The notes: a model not told the origin generated them from the letters alone. A stretch of DNA of 64,000 nt from Bacteroidales bacterium (GCA_017625535.1 JAGAKR010000017.1:103204-167203), one strand, 5' to 3'; counted from the first letter of the stretch, positions 53,095 through 63,253 are shown. Numbers and translations: made by a program.

Positions 53095-53460
53095 ATGATA
53101 CAACAGGAATCAAGATTATTGGTAGCAGATAACAGTGGTGCAAAGGAAGTTCTTTGTATTCGTGTGTTGGGCGGTACACGCCGTCGCTACGCTAGCGTTG
53201 GGGACAAGATTGTAGTTGCTGTAAAAAGCGCTATCCCTGGAGCTGATGCAAAGAAAGGATCAGTTTCTAAAGCAGTTGTAGTTCGTACTAAAAAAGAGAT
53301 TCGTCGTGCAGATGGCTCTTATATCAGATTTGATGAGAACGCTTGCGTTCTTTTGAATAACCAGGGTGAGGTTCGCGGAACCCGTATCTTCGGCCCAGTT
53401 GCCAGAGAGTTGCGCGACAACTATATGAAAATTGTTTCCTTAGCTCCAGAGGTACTATAA
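53095..53460 (+). CDS. rplN: 50S ribosomal protein L14
   Basis: 121 residues. Forms an intersubunit bridge and is the docking site of Rsf[15 protein letters not shown] and the C-terminal F-G-P-V-A-R-E-L-R are canonical. It begins 3 bases after rpsQ, suggesting translational coupling. Confidence 0.97.
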   Translation: MIQQESRLLVADNSGAKEVLCIRVLGGTRRRYASVGDKIVVAVKSAIPGADAKKGSVSKAVVVRTKKEIRRADGSYIRFDENACVLLNNQGEVRGTRIFGPVARELRDNYMKIVSLAPEVL

Positions 53461-53476
53461 AAACAAGGACGGTATT

Positions 53477-53800
53477 ATGAATAAGAAGTTACATATTAAG
53501 AAAGGCGATATGGTTTTTGTAAACGCTGGTAACGAGAAGGGTAAAACCGGTAAAGTTCTTAGCGTGGATAAGGATAACAATCGCGCCATTGTTGAAGGTC
53601 TCAACATGGTAAGTAAACATACCAAACCTAATGCACAGAACCCACAGGGTGGTATCATCAAGCAAGAGGCTGGTATTCACATTTCTAATTTGCAGGTTGT
53701 AGATCCAGTTAAAGGCGGTCCTACAAAGATCGGCCGCAGACTCAACGAGAAAGGTAAGCTGGTTCGCTATGCTAAAAAATCTGGGGAGGAAATCAAATAA
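53477..53800 (+). CDS. rplX: 50S ribosomal protein L24
   Basis: 107 residues with the KOW motif ([19 protein letters not shown]) at 8-26. Early assembly protein at the tunnel exit. Its stop overlaps the rplE start by one base (TAATG). Confidence 0.96.
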   Translation: MNKKLHIKKGDMVFVNAGNEKGKTGKVLSVDKDNNRAIVEGLNMVSKHTKPNAQNPQGGIIKQEAGIHISNLQVVDPVKGGPTKIGRRLNEKGKLVRYAKKSGEEIK

Positions 53801-54387
53801 TGGCAAAAGAGACTAAAAACGCAGCAGCAAGCGTGTCGCTGGAGGGCTATGTTCCTTCACTACAAAAGAAATATAAAGAGGAGATCGTTGCTAAATTGAT
53901 GAAGGACTTCGGTTTCAAATCAATTATGCAGGTTCCTGTTCTTGAGAAGATCACCATCAACCAGGGTATGGGCCAGGCTACTCAGGACAAGAAACTTATT
54001 GAGGTTGCACAGCAGGAGCTTACCCTTATCACAGGTCAGAAAGCAATGCTTACCTACTCAAGAAAAGATATCTCAAACTTCAAATTGCGTAAAGGCATGC
54101 CAATTGGTGTTAAAGTTACTTTGCGTGGTGCAAGAATGTATGAGTTCCTTGAGAGACTTATCGCAGTATCACTTCCTCGTATCAGAGACTTCAAAGGTAT
54201 CAACCAGAAATTGGATGGCAGAGGAAACTATACTCTAGGTGTTAAAGAGCAGATCATCTTCCCTGAGATTGACATTGACAAAATCACCAAAGTTCTTGGT
54301 ATGGAGATTACCTTCACTACTTCAACTGAGAAAGACGAGGAGGCTTTGGCACTTCTACGTGAGTTTGGTTTGCCTTTTAAAAAATAG
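53800..54387 (+). CDS. rplE: 50S ribosomal protein L5
   Basis: 195 residues, with a short N-terminal extension relative to the 179-residue E. coli protein. Binds 5S r[19 protein letters not shown] and the C-terminal [10 protein letters not shown] are family segments. Translationally coupled to rplX. Confidence 0.97.
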   Translation: MAKETKNAAASVSLEGYVPSLQKKYKEEIVAKLMKDFGFKSIMQVPVLEKITINQGMGQATQDKKLIEVAQQELTLITGQKAMLTYSRKDISNFKLRKGMPIGVKVTLRGARMYEFLERLIAVSLPRIRDFKGINQKLDGRGNYTLGVKEQIIFPEIDIDKITKVLGMEITFTTSTEKDEEALALLREFGLPFKK

Positions 54388-54412
54388 TACGAATAACTAA
54401 AGAGGATAGATA

Positions 54413-54682
54413 ATGGCAAAAGAATCAATGAAGGCACGCGAGGTAAAACGCGCTAAACTATGTGCCAAATATGCTGAGAAACGTAAACAGTTGAAAGAGG
54501 CAGGTGATTATGCCGCTCTTGACAAACTACCTAAGAACTCAAGCCCAGTACGTTTGCACAACCGTTGTTCACTTACTGGCAGACCAAAAGGTTATATGCG
54601 TATTTTCGGTATCAGCCGTATTCAGTTCCGTGAAATGGCCAGCAAAGGTTTGATCCCTGGCGTTCACAAGGCTAGCTGGTAG
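54413..54682 (+). CDS. rpsN: 30S ribosomal protein S14 (long, zinc-free type)
   Basis: 89 residues without the paired C-x2-C motifs of the short zinc form; C-terminal R-F[21 protein letters not shown]. Late-binding protein of the 30S head. It is followed by the longest gap in the operon. Confidence 0.96.
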   Translation: MAKESMKAREVKRAKLCAKYAEKRKQLKEAGDYAALDKLPKNSSPVRLHNRCSLTGRPKGYMRIFGISRIQFREMASKGLIPGVHKASW

Positions 54683-54691
54683 CAGACATAT

Positions 54692-54779
54692 AGGAGTGCA
54701 CTGTATTTCGGTATGGTGCACACCTTCTGTATATAAAAAAAGTATTAACATTGGATATCGGGCTCCTGAGGGAGTCGAT
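54692..54779 (+). promoter_or_regulatory. Two hairpins in the gap before rpsH, candidate r-protein leader
   Basis: Hairpin 1: GTGCAC (54696-54701) with GTGCAC (54716-54721), extended by AGG/CCT past an A-A mismatch. Hairpin 2: 54757-54766 with 54771-54779, nine pairs and one bulged G, loop TGAG. The 119-base gap is unusual among neighbours spaced by 1-44 bases. In E. coli S8 represses this operon by binding a nearby mRNA structure, so autoregulation is plausible; neither hairpin ends in a T-run. Confidence 0.45.
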
Positions 54780-54801
54780 TTCAAACAAAAACAATTTAAC
54801 A

Positions 54802-55197
54802 ATGACTGATCCAATAGCAGACTTTTTGACAAGAATCCGTAATGCATCTATGGCAGGCCACAAAGTGGTTGAGATTCCTTCGTCAAAGATGAAAGTAGAG
54901 ATGACCCGCGTTCTTCACGAGAAGGGTTACATCCTAAGTTACAAAGTTGTAGAGGGTACTCCTTTCAACACAATCAAAATCGCTCTCAAATATCATCCGG
55001 AGAGCAAAAAGGCAGCAATCAAAAAGATTATCCGTATCAGTAAACCTGGTCTAAGACAGTACACTGGCGTTGCAGAGATGCCAAGAGTATTGAACGGCTT
55101 GGGTATTGCTATCCTTTCAACTAACAAAGGTATCATTACCGACAAAGAGGCAAGAAACCTTAACGTTGGTGGCGAGGTACTTTGCTATGTTTACTAA
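54802..55197 (+). CDS. rpsH: 30S ribosomal protein S8
   Basis: 131 residues from ATG 54802; the open frame begins 17 codons earlier inside the hairpin region. M-T-D-P-I-A-D-F-L-T-R-I-R-N-A opens the family, and the C-terminal I-L-S-T-N-K-G-I-I-T-D-K-E-A binds 16S helix 21. A likely translational repressor of its own operon by analogy with E. coli. Confidence 0.97.
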   Translation: MTDPIADFLTRIRNASMAGHKVVEIPSSKMKVEMTRVLHEKGYILSYKVVEGTPFNTIKIALKYHPESKKAAIKKIIRISKPGLRQYTGVAEMPRVLNGLGIAILSTNKGIITDKEARNLNVGGEVLCYVY

Positions 55198-55228
55198 TTT
55201 AAAAACCAATTAATAACAATTTCTTAAA

Positions 55229-55789
55229 ATGTCAAGAATAGGAAAATTACCTGTAAGCCTTCCACAGGGAGTGACAGTTACAGTAGGTAACGATAATGTG
55301 GTTAAGGTCAAAGGCCCGCTAGGCGAGTTGAGTCAGAAAGTTGACGCAGACATTAAAGTAGCCGTAGAGGGAGGCGTAGTGACAGTAAGCAGACCAACTG
55401 ATCAGCCGCGCCATCGTTCATTGCATGGTTTGTACCGTGCACTTATCAACAACATGGTTGTTGGTGTTTCAACCGGTTTCCAGACAAGACAGGAGCTTGT
55501 TGGTGTAGGTTTCCGTGTTGAGGTTAAAGGCCAGATCCTTGAGTTCAACCTTGGATTCTCACACGACATCCACTTTGAACTTCCTGCTGAGATCAAGGGT
55601 GAGGCAGAGCCTGTTAAGAAAGGTGCCAACCCTATCCTGGTTCTAAAAAGCTGTGACAAACAGTTGCTTGGAATGGTAGCAGCAAAGATTCGCTCATTGC
55701 GTAAACCTGAGCCATATAAAGGTAAAGGTATCAAGTTTGTTGGTGAACAACTTCGTCGTAAGGCTGGTAAGTCAGCTGGCGCTAAATAA
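55229..55789 (+). CDS. rplF: 50S ribosomal protein L6
   Basis: 186 residues, two related domains. [11 protein letters not shown] at the start and the C-terminal [11 protein letters not shown] are typical. Located near the GTPase centre. 31 bases after rpsH. Confidence 0.97.
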   Translation: MSRIGKLPVSLPQGVTVTVGNDNVVKVKGPLGELSQKVDADIKVAVEGGVVTVSRPTDQPRHRSLHGLYRALINNMVVGVSTGFQTRQELVGVGFRVEVKGQILEFNLGFSHDIHFELPAEIKGEAEPVKKGANPILVLKSCDKQLLGMVAAKIRSLRKPEPYKGKGIKFVGEQLRRKAGKSAGAK

Positions 55790-55803
55790 AAAGGAGAAGG
55801 TTT

Positions 55804-56166
55804 ATGGCTATTAATAAAATTGAAAGAAGAAAGAGAATACATTATCGCATTCGTAAAGTGGTTAATGGTACTGCTCAGAAACCAAGAATGTGCGTATTTA
55901 GAAGCAACTGCCAGATTTACGTGCAGTTGATAGATGATGTAAACGGTGTTACTTTGGCTGCTGCATCATCAAGAGACAAAGCAATTGCTGAGCAGACTGC
56001 AGGCAAAACCAAAGTTGAGATTGCTGCTTTGGTAGGTAAGGCTGCTGCTGAGCGTGCCCTTGCAAAAGGTATTACCGAGGTTGCATTTGACCGTGGAGGT
56101 AACCTTTATCATGGTAGAGTAAAAAGTTTGGCTGATGCCGCTCGCGAGGGTGGACTTAAATTCTAA
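55804..56166 (+). CDS. rplR: 50S ribosomal protein L18
   Basis: 120 residues; carries 5S rRNA into the 50S subunit with L5. [12 protein letters not shown] and [12 protein letters not shown] are the conserved ends. 14 bases after rplF. Confidence 0.97.
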   Translation: MAINKIERRKRIHYRIRKVVNGTAQKPRMCVFRSNCQIYVQLIDDVNGVTLAAASSRDKAIAEQTAGKTKVEIAALVGKAAAERALAKGITEVAFDRGGNLYHGRVKSLADAAREGGLKF

Positions 56167-56172
56167 GAGACT

Positions 56173-56691
56173 ATGGCAAATATGAATGTAAAAAAGGTAA
56201 AAACTACCGAACTAGAGCTAAAAGATAGACTAGTTGCAGTAAGAAGGGTTACTAAAGTAACAAAAGGTGGTCGTCACTTCAGTTTTGCAGCAATAGTTGT
56301 TGTAGGCGATGAGAATGGCGTTGTAGGTTACGGTTTGGGTAAAGCAAACGAGGTTACTACAGCCATTTCAAAAGGAATTGAGGACGCAAAGAAGAATCTT
56401 GTTAAGGTTCCTGTACTTAACGGTACTATTCCACACGAGCAGACTGCCAAATTTGGTGGTGCAAGCGTATTCATGAAACCAGCTGCTGCCGGTACCGGAG
56501 TTAAAGCGGGTGGTGCGATGCGTGCAGTATTCGAGTCAGTAGGTGTACATGACGTATTGGCTAAATCAAAAGGTTCTTCTAACCCTCACAACTTGGTGAA
56601 GGCTACTGTTTCTGCTCTTGCAGAGTTGAGGGATGCCTACACAATTGCAGGTTTGAGAGGTGTTCATATGAACAAAGTATTTAATGGTTAA
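56173..56691 (+). CDS. rpsE: 30S ribosomal protein S5
   Basis: 172 residues. Accuracy (ram) protein on the back of the 30S. The double-stranded-RNA-like N-domain has [19 protein letters not shown] and the loop G-K-A-N-E-V is intact. 6 bases after rplR. Confidence 0.97.
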   Translation: MANMNVKKVKTTELELKDRLVAVRRVTKVTKGGRHFSFAAIVVVGDENGVVGYGLGKANEVTTAISKGIEDAKKNLVKVPVLNGTIPHEQTAKFGGASVFMKPAAAGTGVKAGGAMRAVFESVGVHDVLAKSKGSSNPHNLVKATVSALAELRDAYTIAGLRGVHMNKVFNG

Positions 56692-56704
56692 GGAGGAAAT
56701 GATT

Positions 56705-56887
56705 ATGGCAAAAGTTAGAGTAACTCAGATCAAAAGCAAGAACGGAGCTTCTAAAAATCAGATTGCATGTTTGCAGTCATTAGGTATCCGCCGTATCAGA
56801 CACTCTGTAGAATTGGAACTTACTCCTGTATACAAAGGAATGATAGAGAAAGTTCTACACCTTGTTAAAGTAGAAGAAATCAACTAA
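56705..56887 (+). CDS. rpmD: 50S ribosomal protein L30
   Basis: 60 residues from ATG 56705, preceded by GGAGG; an ATG 7 codons upstream overlaps the rpsE end and is less likely. V-R-V-T-Q-I-K-S and L-G-I-R-R-I-R-H-S are family segments. Followed by rplO, the conserved order. Confidence 0.94.
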   Translation: MAKVRVTQIKSKNGASKNQIACLQSLGIRRIRHSVELELTPVYKGMIEKVLHLVKVEEIN

Positions 56888-56903
56888 TTAAGAGGATTTA
56901 GCA

Positions 56904-57350
56904 ATGAAATTACATACATTGAAACCTTCAGAAGGTTCTATTGGAAGAGAGAAAAGAATTGGTCGTGGTGAGGGTTCTGGTCACGGTGGAACATCTACAC
57001 GTGGTCACAAGGGTGCTCAGTCACGTTCAGGATATTCTCGCAAAATTGGTTTTGAGGGTGGTCAGATGCCTATCCAGAGGCGTCTGCCTAAATTTGGATT
57101 CAACAACCCTAATAAAGTAGAGTACAAGGCAATCAACCTTTCTAACCTACAGGCTTTGAGTGAGAAGACTGGTCTTACAACAATCACTGTTGACACTATG
57201 ATTGAGAATGGTCTTATCGCCAAGAAGGATTTGGTAAAGGTATTGGGTAACGGAGAACTCACAATCAAATTGGATGTTACTGCAAATGCTTTCTCTAAAT
57301 CTGCTGTAGCAAAGATTGAGGCAGTTCAAGGTTCTACTACTATAATCTAA
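56904..57350 (+). CDS. rplO: 50S ribosomal protein L15
   Basis: 148 residues. A basic glycine-rich N-arm (G-R-G-E-G-S-G-H-G-G-T, R-G-H-K-G-A-Q-S-R-S-G) reaches into the 50S. Late assembly protein. It lies directly before secY, as in most bacteria. Confidence 0.97.
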   Translation: MKLHTLKPSEGSIGREKRIGRGEGSGHGGTSTRGHKGAQSRSGYSRKIGFEGGQMPIQRRLPKFGFNNPNKVEYKAINLSNLQALSEKTGLTTITVDTMIENGLIAKKDLVKVLGNGELTIKLDVTANAFSKSAVAKIEAVQGSTTII

Positions 57351-57358
57351 CAAAATCA

Positions 57359-58678
57359 ATGAAAAAATTAATTGAAACTATAAAGAACATTTTCAAGATT
57401 GAAGAGCTCCGCAACAGGATAGGCTATACTGTCATGTTGCTGTTGATCTACAGGCTGGGAAGTTTTGTTGTTGTCCCAGGTATAGATCCTACACAGCTCG
57501 CAAATCTGGAAGCACAGACACAGGACGGCCTTATGGGCTTATTGAACATGTTTTCCGGTGGTGCTTTTGGAAATGCTTCGATTTTTGCACTTGGTGTAAT
57601 GCCTTACATCTCTGCATCAATCGTAATTCAGCTCTTGGGAATTATGATTCCATACTTCCAGAGGTTGCAGCGCGAAGGCGAAAGCGGCCGCAGGAAGATG
57701 AATCAGTGGACCCGTTATCTGACAATTGTCATTCTGGCTTTGCAAGGTCCTGCTTACCTTACAAACCTGCATACACAGTTGCCGGAGACAGCATTCCTGA
57801 TTAAAGGATTTTCATTCAACCTATTTGCAACTATAGTTCTTATTGGTGGTACCATGTTCATCATGTGGTTGGGTGAGAGAATTACAGACCGCGGCTTAGG
57901 AAATGGTATTTCTCTTATCATCATGGTTGGTATCATTGCAAGATTGCCATACGCTTTGGTGGCAGAGGTGGGAACAAGATTGAGCCAGACTACAGGTGGT
58001 CTTCTTATGCTTATCGTGGAGATCATCATCCTCTTCTTCGTTTTCGTTGCAACTATCGCCCTTGTACAGGGTACAAGAAAGATTCCTGTACAGTATGCAA
58101 AAAGAATTGTAGGCAACAAACAGTATGGTGGAGTACGTCAGTACATTCCTCTCAAAGTTAATGCAGCAGGTGTTATGCCAATTATCTTTGCACAGGCTCT
58201 GATGTTGTTCCCTATTATATTCGCAAACTTTGACGCTACCCGTGGATTAGCCGCCACTCTTGGTAACTACACAGGTTTCTGGTATAATTTCATATTCGGT
58301 TTGTTGGTTGTGGCATTTACATACTTCTACACCGCAGTAACTGTAAATCCTACAATGATGGCAGAGGATATGAAGAAAAATGGCGGTTTCATTCCTGGCA
58401 TCAAACCTGGAAAGAAAACAGCCGAGTATCTGGATGCAGTTATGTCCCGCATCACCTTGCCTGGATCCATTTTCCTTGCATTGGTGGCAATCATGCCTGC
58501 TTTCGCTATGAAATTGGGTATCAACAACCAGTTTGCACAGTTCTACGGTGGAACAAGTTTGTTGATCCTTGTTGGAGTAGTTCTTGATACCCTTCAACAG
58601 ATTGAGAGTCATCTGTTGATGCGCCACTACGACGGTTTGATGAAGACAGGACGTCTCAAAGGCCGTTCGGGAATGTAA
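57359..58678 (+). CDS. secY: Protein translocase subunit SecY
   Basis: 439 residues, ten membrane segments. Channel of the Sec translocon. The N-terminal R-I-G-Y-T-V-M-L-L-L-I-Y-R-L-G, the plug-region G-G-A-F-G-N-A-S-I-F-A-L-G-V-M-P-Y-I-S-A-S-I-V and the cytosolic loop G-E-R-I-T-D-R-G-L-G-N-G are canonical. Its place in the spc operon links translocon and ribosome production. Confidence 0.98.
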   Translation: MKKLIETIKNIFKIEELRNRIGYTVMLLLIYRLGSFVVVPGIDPTQLANLEAQTQDGLMGLLNMFSGGAFGNASIFALGVMPYISASIVIQLLGIMIPYFQRLQREGESGRRKMNQWTRYLTIVILALQGPAYLTNLHTQLPETAFLIKGFSFNLFATIVLIGGTMFIMWLGERITDRGLGNGISLIIMVGIIARLPYALVAEVGTRLSQTTGGLLMLIVEIIILFFVFVATIALVQGTRKIPVQYAKRIVGNKQYGGVRQYIPLKVNAAGVMPIIFAQALMLFPIIFANFDATRGLAATLGNYTGFWYNFIFGLLVVAFTYFYTAVTVNPTMMAEDMKKNGGFIPGIKPGKKTAEYLDAVMSRITLPGSIFLALVAIMPAFAMKLGINNQFAQFYGGTSLLILVGVVLDTLQQIESHLLMRHYDGLMKTGRLKGRSGM

Positions 58679-58699
58679 TTTTTTGATAGTTCTTTTGAA

Positions 58700-59467
58700 A
58701 TGATAAGACTGAAAACCAACGAGGAGATAGAAATCCTTAGAGAAAATGCCATTTTGGTTTCCAAAACTTTGGCTGAAGTTGGTAAAGCTATTGCCCCGGG
58801 AGTTGTAACCAGCTCCCTGGACAAAATAGCCGAGACCTTCATCAGGGACAACGGAGCGGTACCGGGTTTTCTCGGGTATGGCGGTTTTCCATATACATTG
58901 TGCATCTCTGTAAATGATTATGTAGTGCATGGCTTTCCAGGCGACTATGTATTGAAGGAAGGGGATATAGTTTCGGTGGATTGTGGAACCATATACAAAG
59001 GATTTTACGGCGACTCGGCCTATACTTTCCCTGTGGGTGAAATAGATGCTGAATCTGCAAAACTTTTAAAAGTTACAAAAGAATCCCTATATTTGGGGGT
59101 TCAAAAGGCAGTTGCCGGTAACAGGATTGGAGATATTGGCGCGGCAGTGCAGCAATATGCTGAACAGGCTGGTTTTTCGGTAGTAAGGGAAATGGTAGGA
59201 CATGGCATAGGTAAAAATATGCACGAGTCTCCTGAGGTACCAAACTACGGCAAACAGGGTAAGGGCAAAAAATTGTCTGAAGGTATGGTAATCTGTATTG
59301 AGCCTATGATAAACGCAGGCAAAAAGGACATCTACCTTCACAATAATGGTTGGGAGGTTAGCACTGCAGATAAAAAGCGATCAGCTCACTTTGAGTTCAT
59401 GGTTGCAGTGAGAGCCGGAAAACCTGATGTCTTGACAACATTTGATTATATCGAAAATAACTTTTAA
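58700..59467 (+). CDS. map: Methionine aminopeptidase, type I
   Basis: 255 residues. Removes the N-terminal methionine of new proteins. The five metal ligands lie in V-S-V-D-C-G, Y-G-D-S-A, H-G-I-G, I-C-I-E-P and the C-terminal A-H-F-E-F. 21 bases after secY. Confidence 0.96.
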   Translation: MIRLKTNEEIEILRENAILVSKTLAEVGKAIAPGVVTSSLDKIAETFIRDNGAVPGFLGYGGFPYTLCISVNDYVVHGFPGDYVLKEGDIVSVDCGTIYKGFYGDSAYTFPVGEIDAESAKLLKVTKESLYLGVQKAVAGNRIGDIGAAVQQYAEQAGFSVVREMVGHGIGKNMHESPEVPNYGKQGKGKKLSEGMVICIEPMINAGKKDIYLHNNGWEVSTADKKRSAHFEFMVAVRAGKPDVLTTFDYIENNF

Positions 59468-59493
59468 TAACATTAAATTGTAAGGAAAAACAT

Positions 59494-59712
59494 ATGGCAA
59501 AACAATCTGCTATAGAAAAGGATGGAACAATAATTGAGGCGTTGTCCAACGCCATGTTCAGGGTTGAACTTGACAATGGACACGTGATTATCGCACATAT
59601 ATCGGGAAAAATGAGGATGCATTACATCAGAATTTTGCCAGGCGATAAGGTTAGAGTTGAAATGTCCCCTTATGATTTAACAAAGGGAAGGATTTCTTTC
59701 AGATACAAATAA
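59494..59712 (+). CDS. infA: Translation initiation factor IF-1
   Basis: 72 residues, one OB fold ([20 protein letters not shown]). Blocks the A-site during initiation. Between map and rpmJ. Confidence 0.97.
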   Translation: MAKQSAIEKDGTIIEALSNAMFRVELDNGHVIIAHISGKMRMHYIRILPGDKVRVEMSPYDLTKGRISFRYK

Positions 59713-59724
59713 AAACTAAATACA

Positions 59725-59841
59725 ATGAAAGTAAAAGCATCCATTAAGAAGCGTAGTGAAGACTGCAAAATAGTTAAACGCAAAGGCCGTTTATATGTAA
59801 TTTGCAAAAAGAACCCTAAGTTCAAAATGCGCCAGGGATAA
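59725..59841 (+). CDS. rpmJ: 50S ribosomal protein L36
   Basis: 38 residues, too short for most ORF screens: starts [10 protein letters not shown] and ends K-M-R-Q-G. Only two of the four zinc ligands of the C+ form remain (Cys14 and Cys27); the first cysteine is Ser and the histidine is Phe, so it should fold without zinc. 12 bases after infA. Confidence 0.95.
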   Translation: MKVKASIKKRSEDCKIVKRKGRLYVICKKNPKFKMRQG

Positions 59842-59879
59842 TTTCCAATTGTAAACTATAAAAGAAAAAAAAGATAATT

Positions 59880-60257
59880 ATGGCACGTATAGCCGGAGTA
59901 GATTTACCAAAAAACAAACGTGGAGAGATAGGTTTGACCTATATCTTTGGAATTGGTCACAGTTCTGCCAAAAAAATCCTTAGCAAGAACGGTATAGATT
60001 TCAATACTAAGGTGCAAGATTGGACAGACGACCAAATCGCTGCAATTCGTGCAACAATTGCAGAAGAGTATAAAATAGAGGGCGAGCTTCGTTCTACTAT
60101 TCAATTGAACATCAAACGTCTTATGGACATTGGATGCTACAGAGGTATCCGTCACAGACTTGGTCTTCCTGTAAGGGGCCAGAGCACCAAGAACAATGCC
60201 CGTACCCGTAAAGGTAAGAAGAAGACAGTGGCTAACAAGAAGAAAGCAACTAAATAA
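59880..60257 (+). CDS. rpsM: 30S ribosomal protein S13
   Basis: 125 residues. Head protein contacting P-site tRNA and the 50[16 protein letters not shown] and the basic tail [14 protein letters not shown] are conserved. First of the alpha-operon part. Confidence 0.97.
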   Translation: MARIAGVDLPKNKRGEIGLTYIFGIGHSSAKKILSKNGIDFNTKVQDWTDDQIAAIRATIAEEYKIEGELRSTIQLNIKRLMDIGCYRGIRHRLGLPVRGQSTKNNARTRKGKKKTVANKKKATK

Positions 60258-60271
60258 TAGAACCTAAGAAT

Positions 60272-60661
60272 ATGGCAAAGAAAACAGTATCAAATAAAAA
60301 GAGAGTTGTTAAAGTTGACGCATATGGCGAGGCTCATATCTCATCAACATTCAACAACGTAATCGTAACCTTGACAAACAGCATTGGTCAGGTTATCAGC
60401 TGGTCTTCTGCTGGTAAAATGGGATTCAGAGGTTCTAAGAAGAACACTCCTTATGCAGCTCAGGTTGCTGCAGCAGATTGTGCTAAAGTAGCTTTTGATT
60501 TAGGATTGCGTAAAGTTAAGGCTTATGTAAAAGGCCCGGGTGCCGGTCGTGAGTCTGCTATTCGTACTATTCACGGTGCAGGTATTGAGGTAACAGAGAT
60601 CATTGACGTTACTCCACTTCCTCACAACGGTTGTAGACCAAAAGGTCGCCGTAGAGTATAA
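60272..60661 (+). CDS. rpsK: 30S ribosomal protein S11
   Basis: 129 residues; platform protein. [27 protein letters not shown] and the end [11 protein letters not shown] are canonical. Confidence 0.97.
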   Translation: MAKKTVSNKKRVVKVDAYGEAHISSTFNNVIVTLTNSIGQVISWSSAGKMGFRGSKKNTPYAAQVAAADCAKVAFDLGLRKVKAYVKGPGAGRESAIRTIHGAGIEVTEIIDVTPLPHNGCRPKGRRRV

Positions 60662-60693
60662 TTCCTGATAATTTAAATTTAATTTGATTTAGT

Positions 60694-61299
60694 ATGGCAA
60701 GATATACTGGGCCTTCTACAAAAATCGCCCGCAAATTTGGAGAGCCAATCTTTGGTCCTGACAAGAGTTTTGAGCGTAAAAATTATCCTCCAGGACAGCA
60801 TGGTTTGGCTAAGAAGAGAAAGAAATCTTCTGAGTATGGTATCCAGCTGAAAGAGAAACAGAAAGTAAAATATACATACGGCTTGTTGGAGAGACAGTTC
60901 CGCAACTTGTATGAGAAAGCAGCAAAAATGAAAGGTAAGACTGGTGAGAACCTTATCCTGTTGCTTGAGTCACGTTTGGACAACTTGGTATACAGAATGG
61001 GTATTGCCCCTACACGTGCTGCTGCAAGACAGCTTGTTTCACACTGTCACATTGTATTGAACGGTGATACTATGAATATCCCTTCTACAATTGTTAAGCC
61101 TGGTGATGTTATTGGTGTAAGAGAGAGGTCAAAGAGCCTTGAAGTAGTTCAGGAAAGTTTGGCTGCTTCTGCAAACAAATATTCTTGGTTGGAGTGGGAT
61201 TCTGCTTCATTGTCGGGAAAATTCTTGAGTCTTCCTGAGAGAACTGAGATCCCTGAGACTATCAACGAGCAGCTTATCGTTGAGTTGTACTCTAAGTAA
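60694..61299 (+). CDS. rpsD: 30S ribosomal protein S4
   Basis: 201 residues with the S4 RNA-binding domain at about 92-155 ([17 protein letters not shown]). 16S assembly initiator and, in E. coli, repressor of this operon. The gene carries the only TGTCGGGA octamer (61211-61218) within the ribosomal-protein genes. Confidence 0.97.
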   Translation: MARYTGPSTKIARKFGEPIFGPDKSFERKNYPPGQHGLAKKRKKSSEYGIQLKEKQKVKYTYGLLERQFRNLYEKAAKMKGKTGENLILLLESRLDNLVYRMGIAPTRAAARQLVSHCHIVLNGDTMNIPSTIVKPGDVIGVRERSKSLEVVQESLAASANKYSWLEWDSASLSGKFLSLPERTEIPETINEQLIVELYSK

Positions 61300-61343
61300 T
61301 GAATTCTTGCTTATAAGCGTAACACTAATAAAAATTAAAGAAA

Positions 61344-62336
61344 ATGGCAATTTTAGCATTTCAAAAACCGGATAAGGTAATAATGCTCGACTCAACCGAG
61401 ACCTTTGGTAAATTCGAATTCAGACCTTTGGAGCCTGGATATGGCATTACAATAGGTAACGCGTTGCGTAGAATATTGTTGTCTTCACTTGAGGGTTTTG
61501 CTATCACTTCAATTAAGATCATGGGTGTGGACCACGAGTTTGCAACAATCCCTGGTGTCATTGAGAGTGTTATCGACATCGTCCTTAATCTTAAACAAGT
61601 ACGTTTCAAGAGAATGATTGAGGGTGAGGATAGCGAAGTGATAACTGTAACTGTTAGTGGTAAGCAAGATTTTACTGCCGAGGATATTTCAAAGCATCTA
61701 TCTTCATTCAAAGTCCTCAATCCTGAACTTCACATCTGTTCAATGGAGCCTTCTGTTAAACTTTCCATTGATATGAGAATAGGCAAAGGTAGAGGATTCG
61801 TTCCTGCAGATGAAAACAAAGTTGAGGGAGCACCATTTGGAACTATTCCAATTGATTCTATTTACACTCCAATCAAAAACGTTATGTTCAACGTTGAGAA
61901 CTGGCGTGTAGAGCAGAAGACTGACTACGAGAAGTTGAATCTTGAGATCACTACTGATGGTTCCATCCATCCTAAGGATGCTCTCAAAGAGGCAGCAAAA
62001 ATTCTGATCCACCACTTTATGTTGTTCTCAGATGAGAAGATCAGCCTTGAGACTGCTCCTGAGGTAGTAAGCAACGAGTTGGATGAGGAGTCATTGCGTA
62101 TGCGTCATCTGCTTCTTACTAAATTGTCTGACATGGAACTTTCGGTTAGGGCTCTTAACTGCCTTAAAGCAGCCGAGATTGAGACATTTGCAGACTTGGT
62201 TTCTCACCAGCGTGCAGAACTTATGAAGTTCAGAAACTTTGGTAAGAAATCTCTAACCGAAATTGATATGTTGATTGACAGGTTGAAACTGTCATTTGGC
62301 ATGGATGTTACCAAGTATAATATTGAAAAAAAGTAA
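61344..62336 (+). CDS. rpoA: RNA polymerase alpha subunit
   Basis: 330 residues. The N-terminal dimerisation domain ([14 protein letters not shown][14 protein letters not shown]) and the C-terminal DNA-contacting domain from about 250 ([20 protein letters not shown]) are complete. Alpha-operon position between rpsD and rplQ. Confidence 0.98.
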   Translation: MAILAFQKPDKVIMLDSTETFGKFEFRPLEPGYGITIGNALRRILLSSLEGFAITSIKIMGVDHEFATIPGVIESVIDIVLNLKQVRFKRMIEGEDSEVITVTVSGKQDFTAEDISKHLSSFKVLNPELHICSMEPSVKLSIDMRIGKGRGFVPADENKVEGAPFGTIPIDSIYTPIKNVMFNVENWRVEQKTDYEKLNLEITTDGSIHPKDALKEAAKILIHHFMLFSDEKISLETAPEVVSNELDEESLRMRHLLLTKLSDMELSVRALNCLKAAEIETFADLVSHQRAELMKFRNFGKKSLTEIDMLIDRLKLSFGMDVTKYNIEKK

Positions 62337-62342
62337 TACAAA

Positions 62343-62810
62343 ATGAGGCACAATAAGGCAATCAACCATTTGGGAAGAAAAAGTGGTCACCGTAAGGCAA
62401 TGTTGGCTAACATGGCTTGTTCTCTCTTGCTTCACAAACGCATTGAGACTACTGTTGCTAAAGCTAAGGCATTGCGTACATACGTTGAGCCGCTTATCAC
62501 AAAGTCTAAAGATGACAGCACCCACTCTAGACGTACTGTATTCAGCTACCTGAAACAGAAAGAGGCTGTTACCGAACTATTCAGGACAATTGCTCCTAAA
62601 ATTGCAGAGCGTCCGGGCGGATATACCAGAATCCTTAAGACTGGTTTCCGTGTAGGTGATGCTGCAGATATGGCAATCATTGAGTTGGTAGATTTCAACG
62701 AGGCAGCTTTGGCTTCTGCTCCTAAGAAAGAGGCTAAGAAACCAGCTACACGTAGAAGCCGCTCAAAGAAAGCTCAAGAGGCTCCAGCAGCTGAGGAGAA
62801 GGCTGAGTAA
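62343..62810 (+). CDS. rplQ: 50S ribosomal protein L17
   Basis: 155 residues: the conserved 115-residue core ([17 protein letters not shown]) plus an alanine/lysine/glutamate-rich tail of about 35 residues, seen in Bacteroidetes. Last gene of the cluster, followed by a terminator. Confidence 0.97.
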   Translation: MRHNKAINHLGRKSGHRKAMLANMACSLLLHKRIETTVAKAKALRTYVEPLITKSKDDSTHSRRTVFSYLKQKEAVTELFRTIAPKIAERPGGYTRILKTGFRVGDAADMAIIELVDFNEAALASAPKKEAKKPATRRSRSKKAQEAPAAEEKAE

Positions 62811-62829
62811 TTTTTACTCTATATATAAA

Positions 62830-62866
62830 AGGGAGACATCGGGCTATGATGTCTCTCTTTTTTTTT
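62830..62866 (+). terminator. Intrinsic terminator after rplQ
   Basis: AGGGAGACATC (62830-62840) pairs with GATGTCTCTCT (62848-62858) around a 7-base loop, followed by a run of T to 62866. Confidence 0.92.
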
Positions 62867-62879
62867 AAATTAAGATACA

Positions 62880-63131
62880 ATGAAAGTTTATGAGTATGTT
62901 CCACAAGGGGTATGTTCCCGATTGATTCACGTGGAAATAAATGAAAACAATGAGATAGCAGAAGCATATTTTGTGGCGGGATGTTCAGGAAATACCCAGG
63001 GAGTATGCTCTCTTGCCAAAGGAATGAAAGTGGAAGAAGTGATTGGGCGCCTGAAAGGTATCCGTTGTGGCAACAAATCCACTTCGTGTCCGGATCAGTT
63101 GGCTAAAATGCTGGAAGAGATAGAGAAGTAA
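62880..63131 (+). CDS. TSCPD-domain protein (TIGR03905 family)
   Basis: 83 residues. The name-giving T-S-C-P-D-Q-L-A lies near the C-terminus, and cysteines recur at C12, C35, C43, C63 and C70. The domain also occurs in ribonucleotide reductases and is thought to bind metal; the function of the stand-alone form is unknown. It starts 14 bases past the rplQ terminator with no promoter seen, so it may be read through. Confidence 0.88.
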   Translation: MKVYEYVPQGVCSRLIHVEINENNEIAEAYFVAGCSGNTQGVCSLAKGMKVEEVIGRLKGIRCGNKSTSCPDQLAKMLEEIEK

Positions 63132-63149
63132 AAATCTTTCAAAAATAAT

Positions 63150-63180
63150 TTTGGCGGATAAGAAAAAGTTCCTACCTTTG
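63150..63180 (+). promoter_or_regulatory. rRNA promoter P1
   Basis: TTTG (63150-63153), 19 bases, TACCTTTG (63173-63180). The core and about 45 surrounding bases recur as P2 about 104 bases downstream. The gene-free stretch 63132-63501 is the rRNA promoter and leader region. Confidence 0.85.
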
Positions 63181-63253
63181 CGCTCCGCAAACGGGAAGGG
63201 CAGAGGGGTTGGCGTTGGTGAAGAAAAATTTTTTCAAAAAAGTTGAGAAAAAA

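Noticed and set aside
692-61218. The TGTCGGGA octamer as a KOPS- or Chi-like polar motif
   Set aside because: The two orientations are equal (14 and 14) within the window, and no link to gene direction is seen, so a polar role is not supported here.
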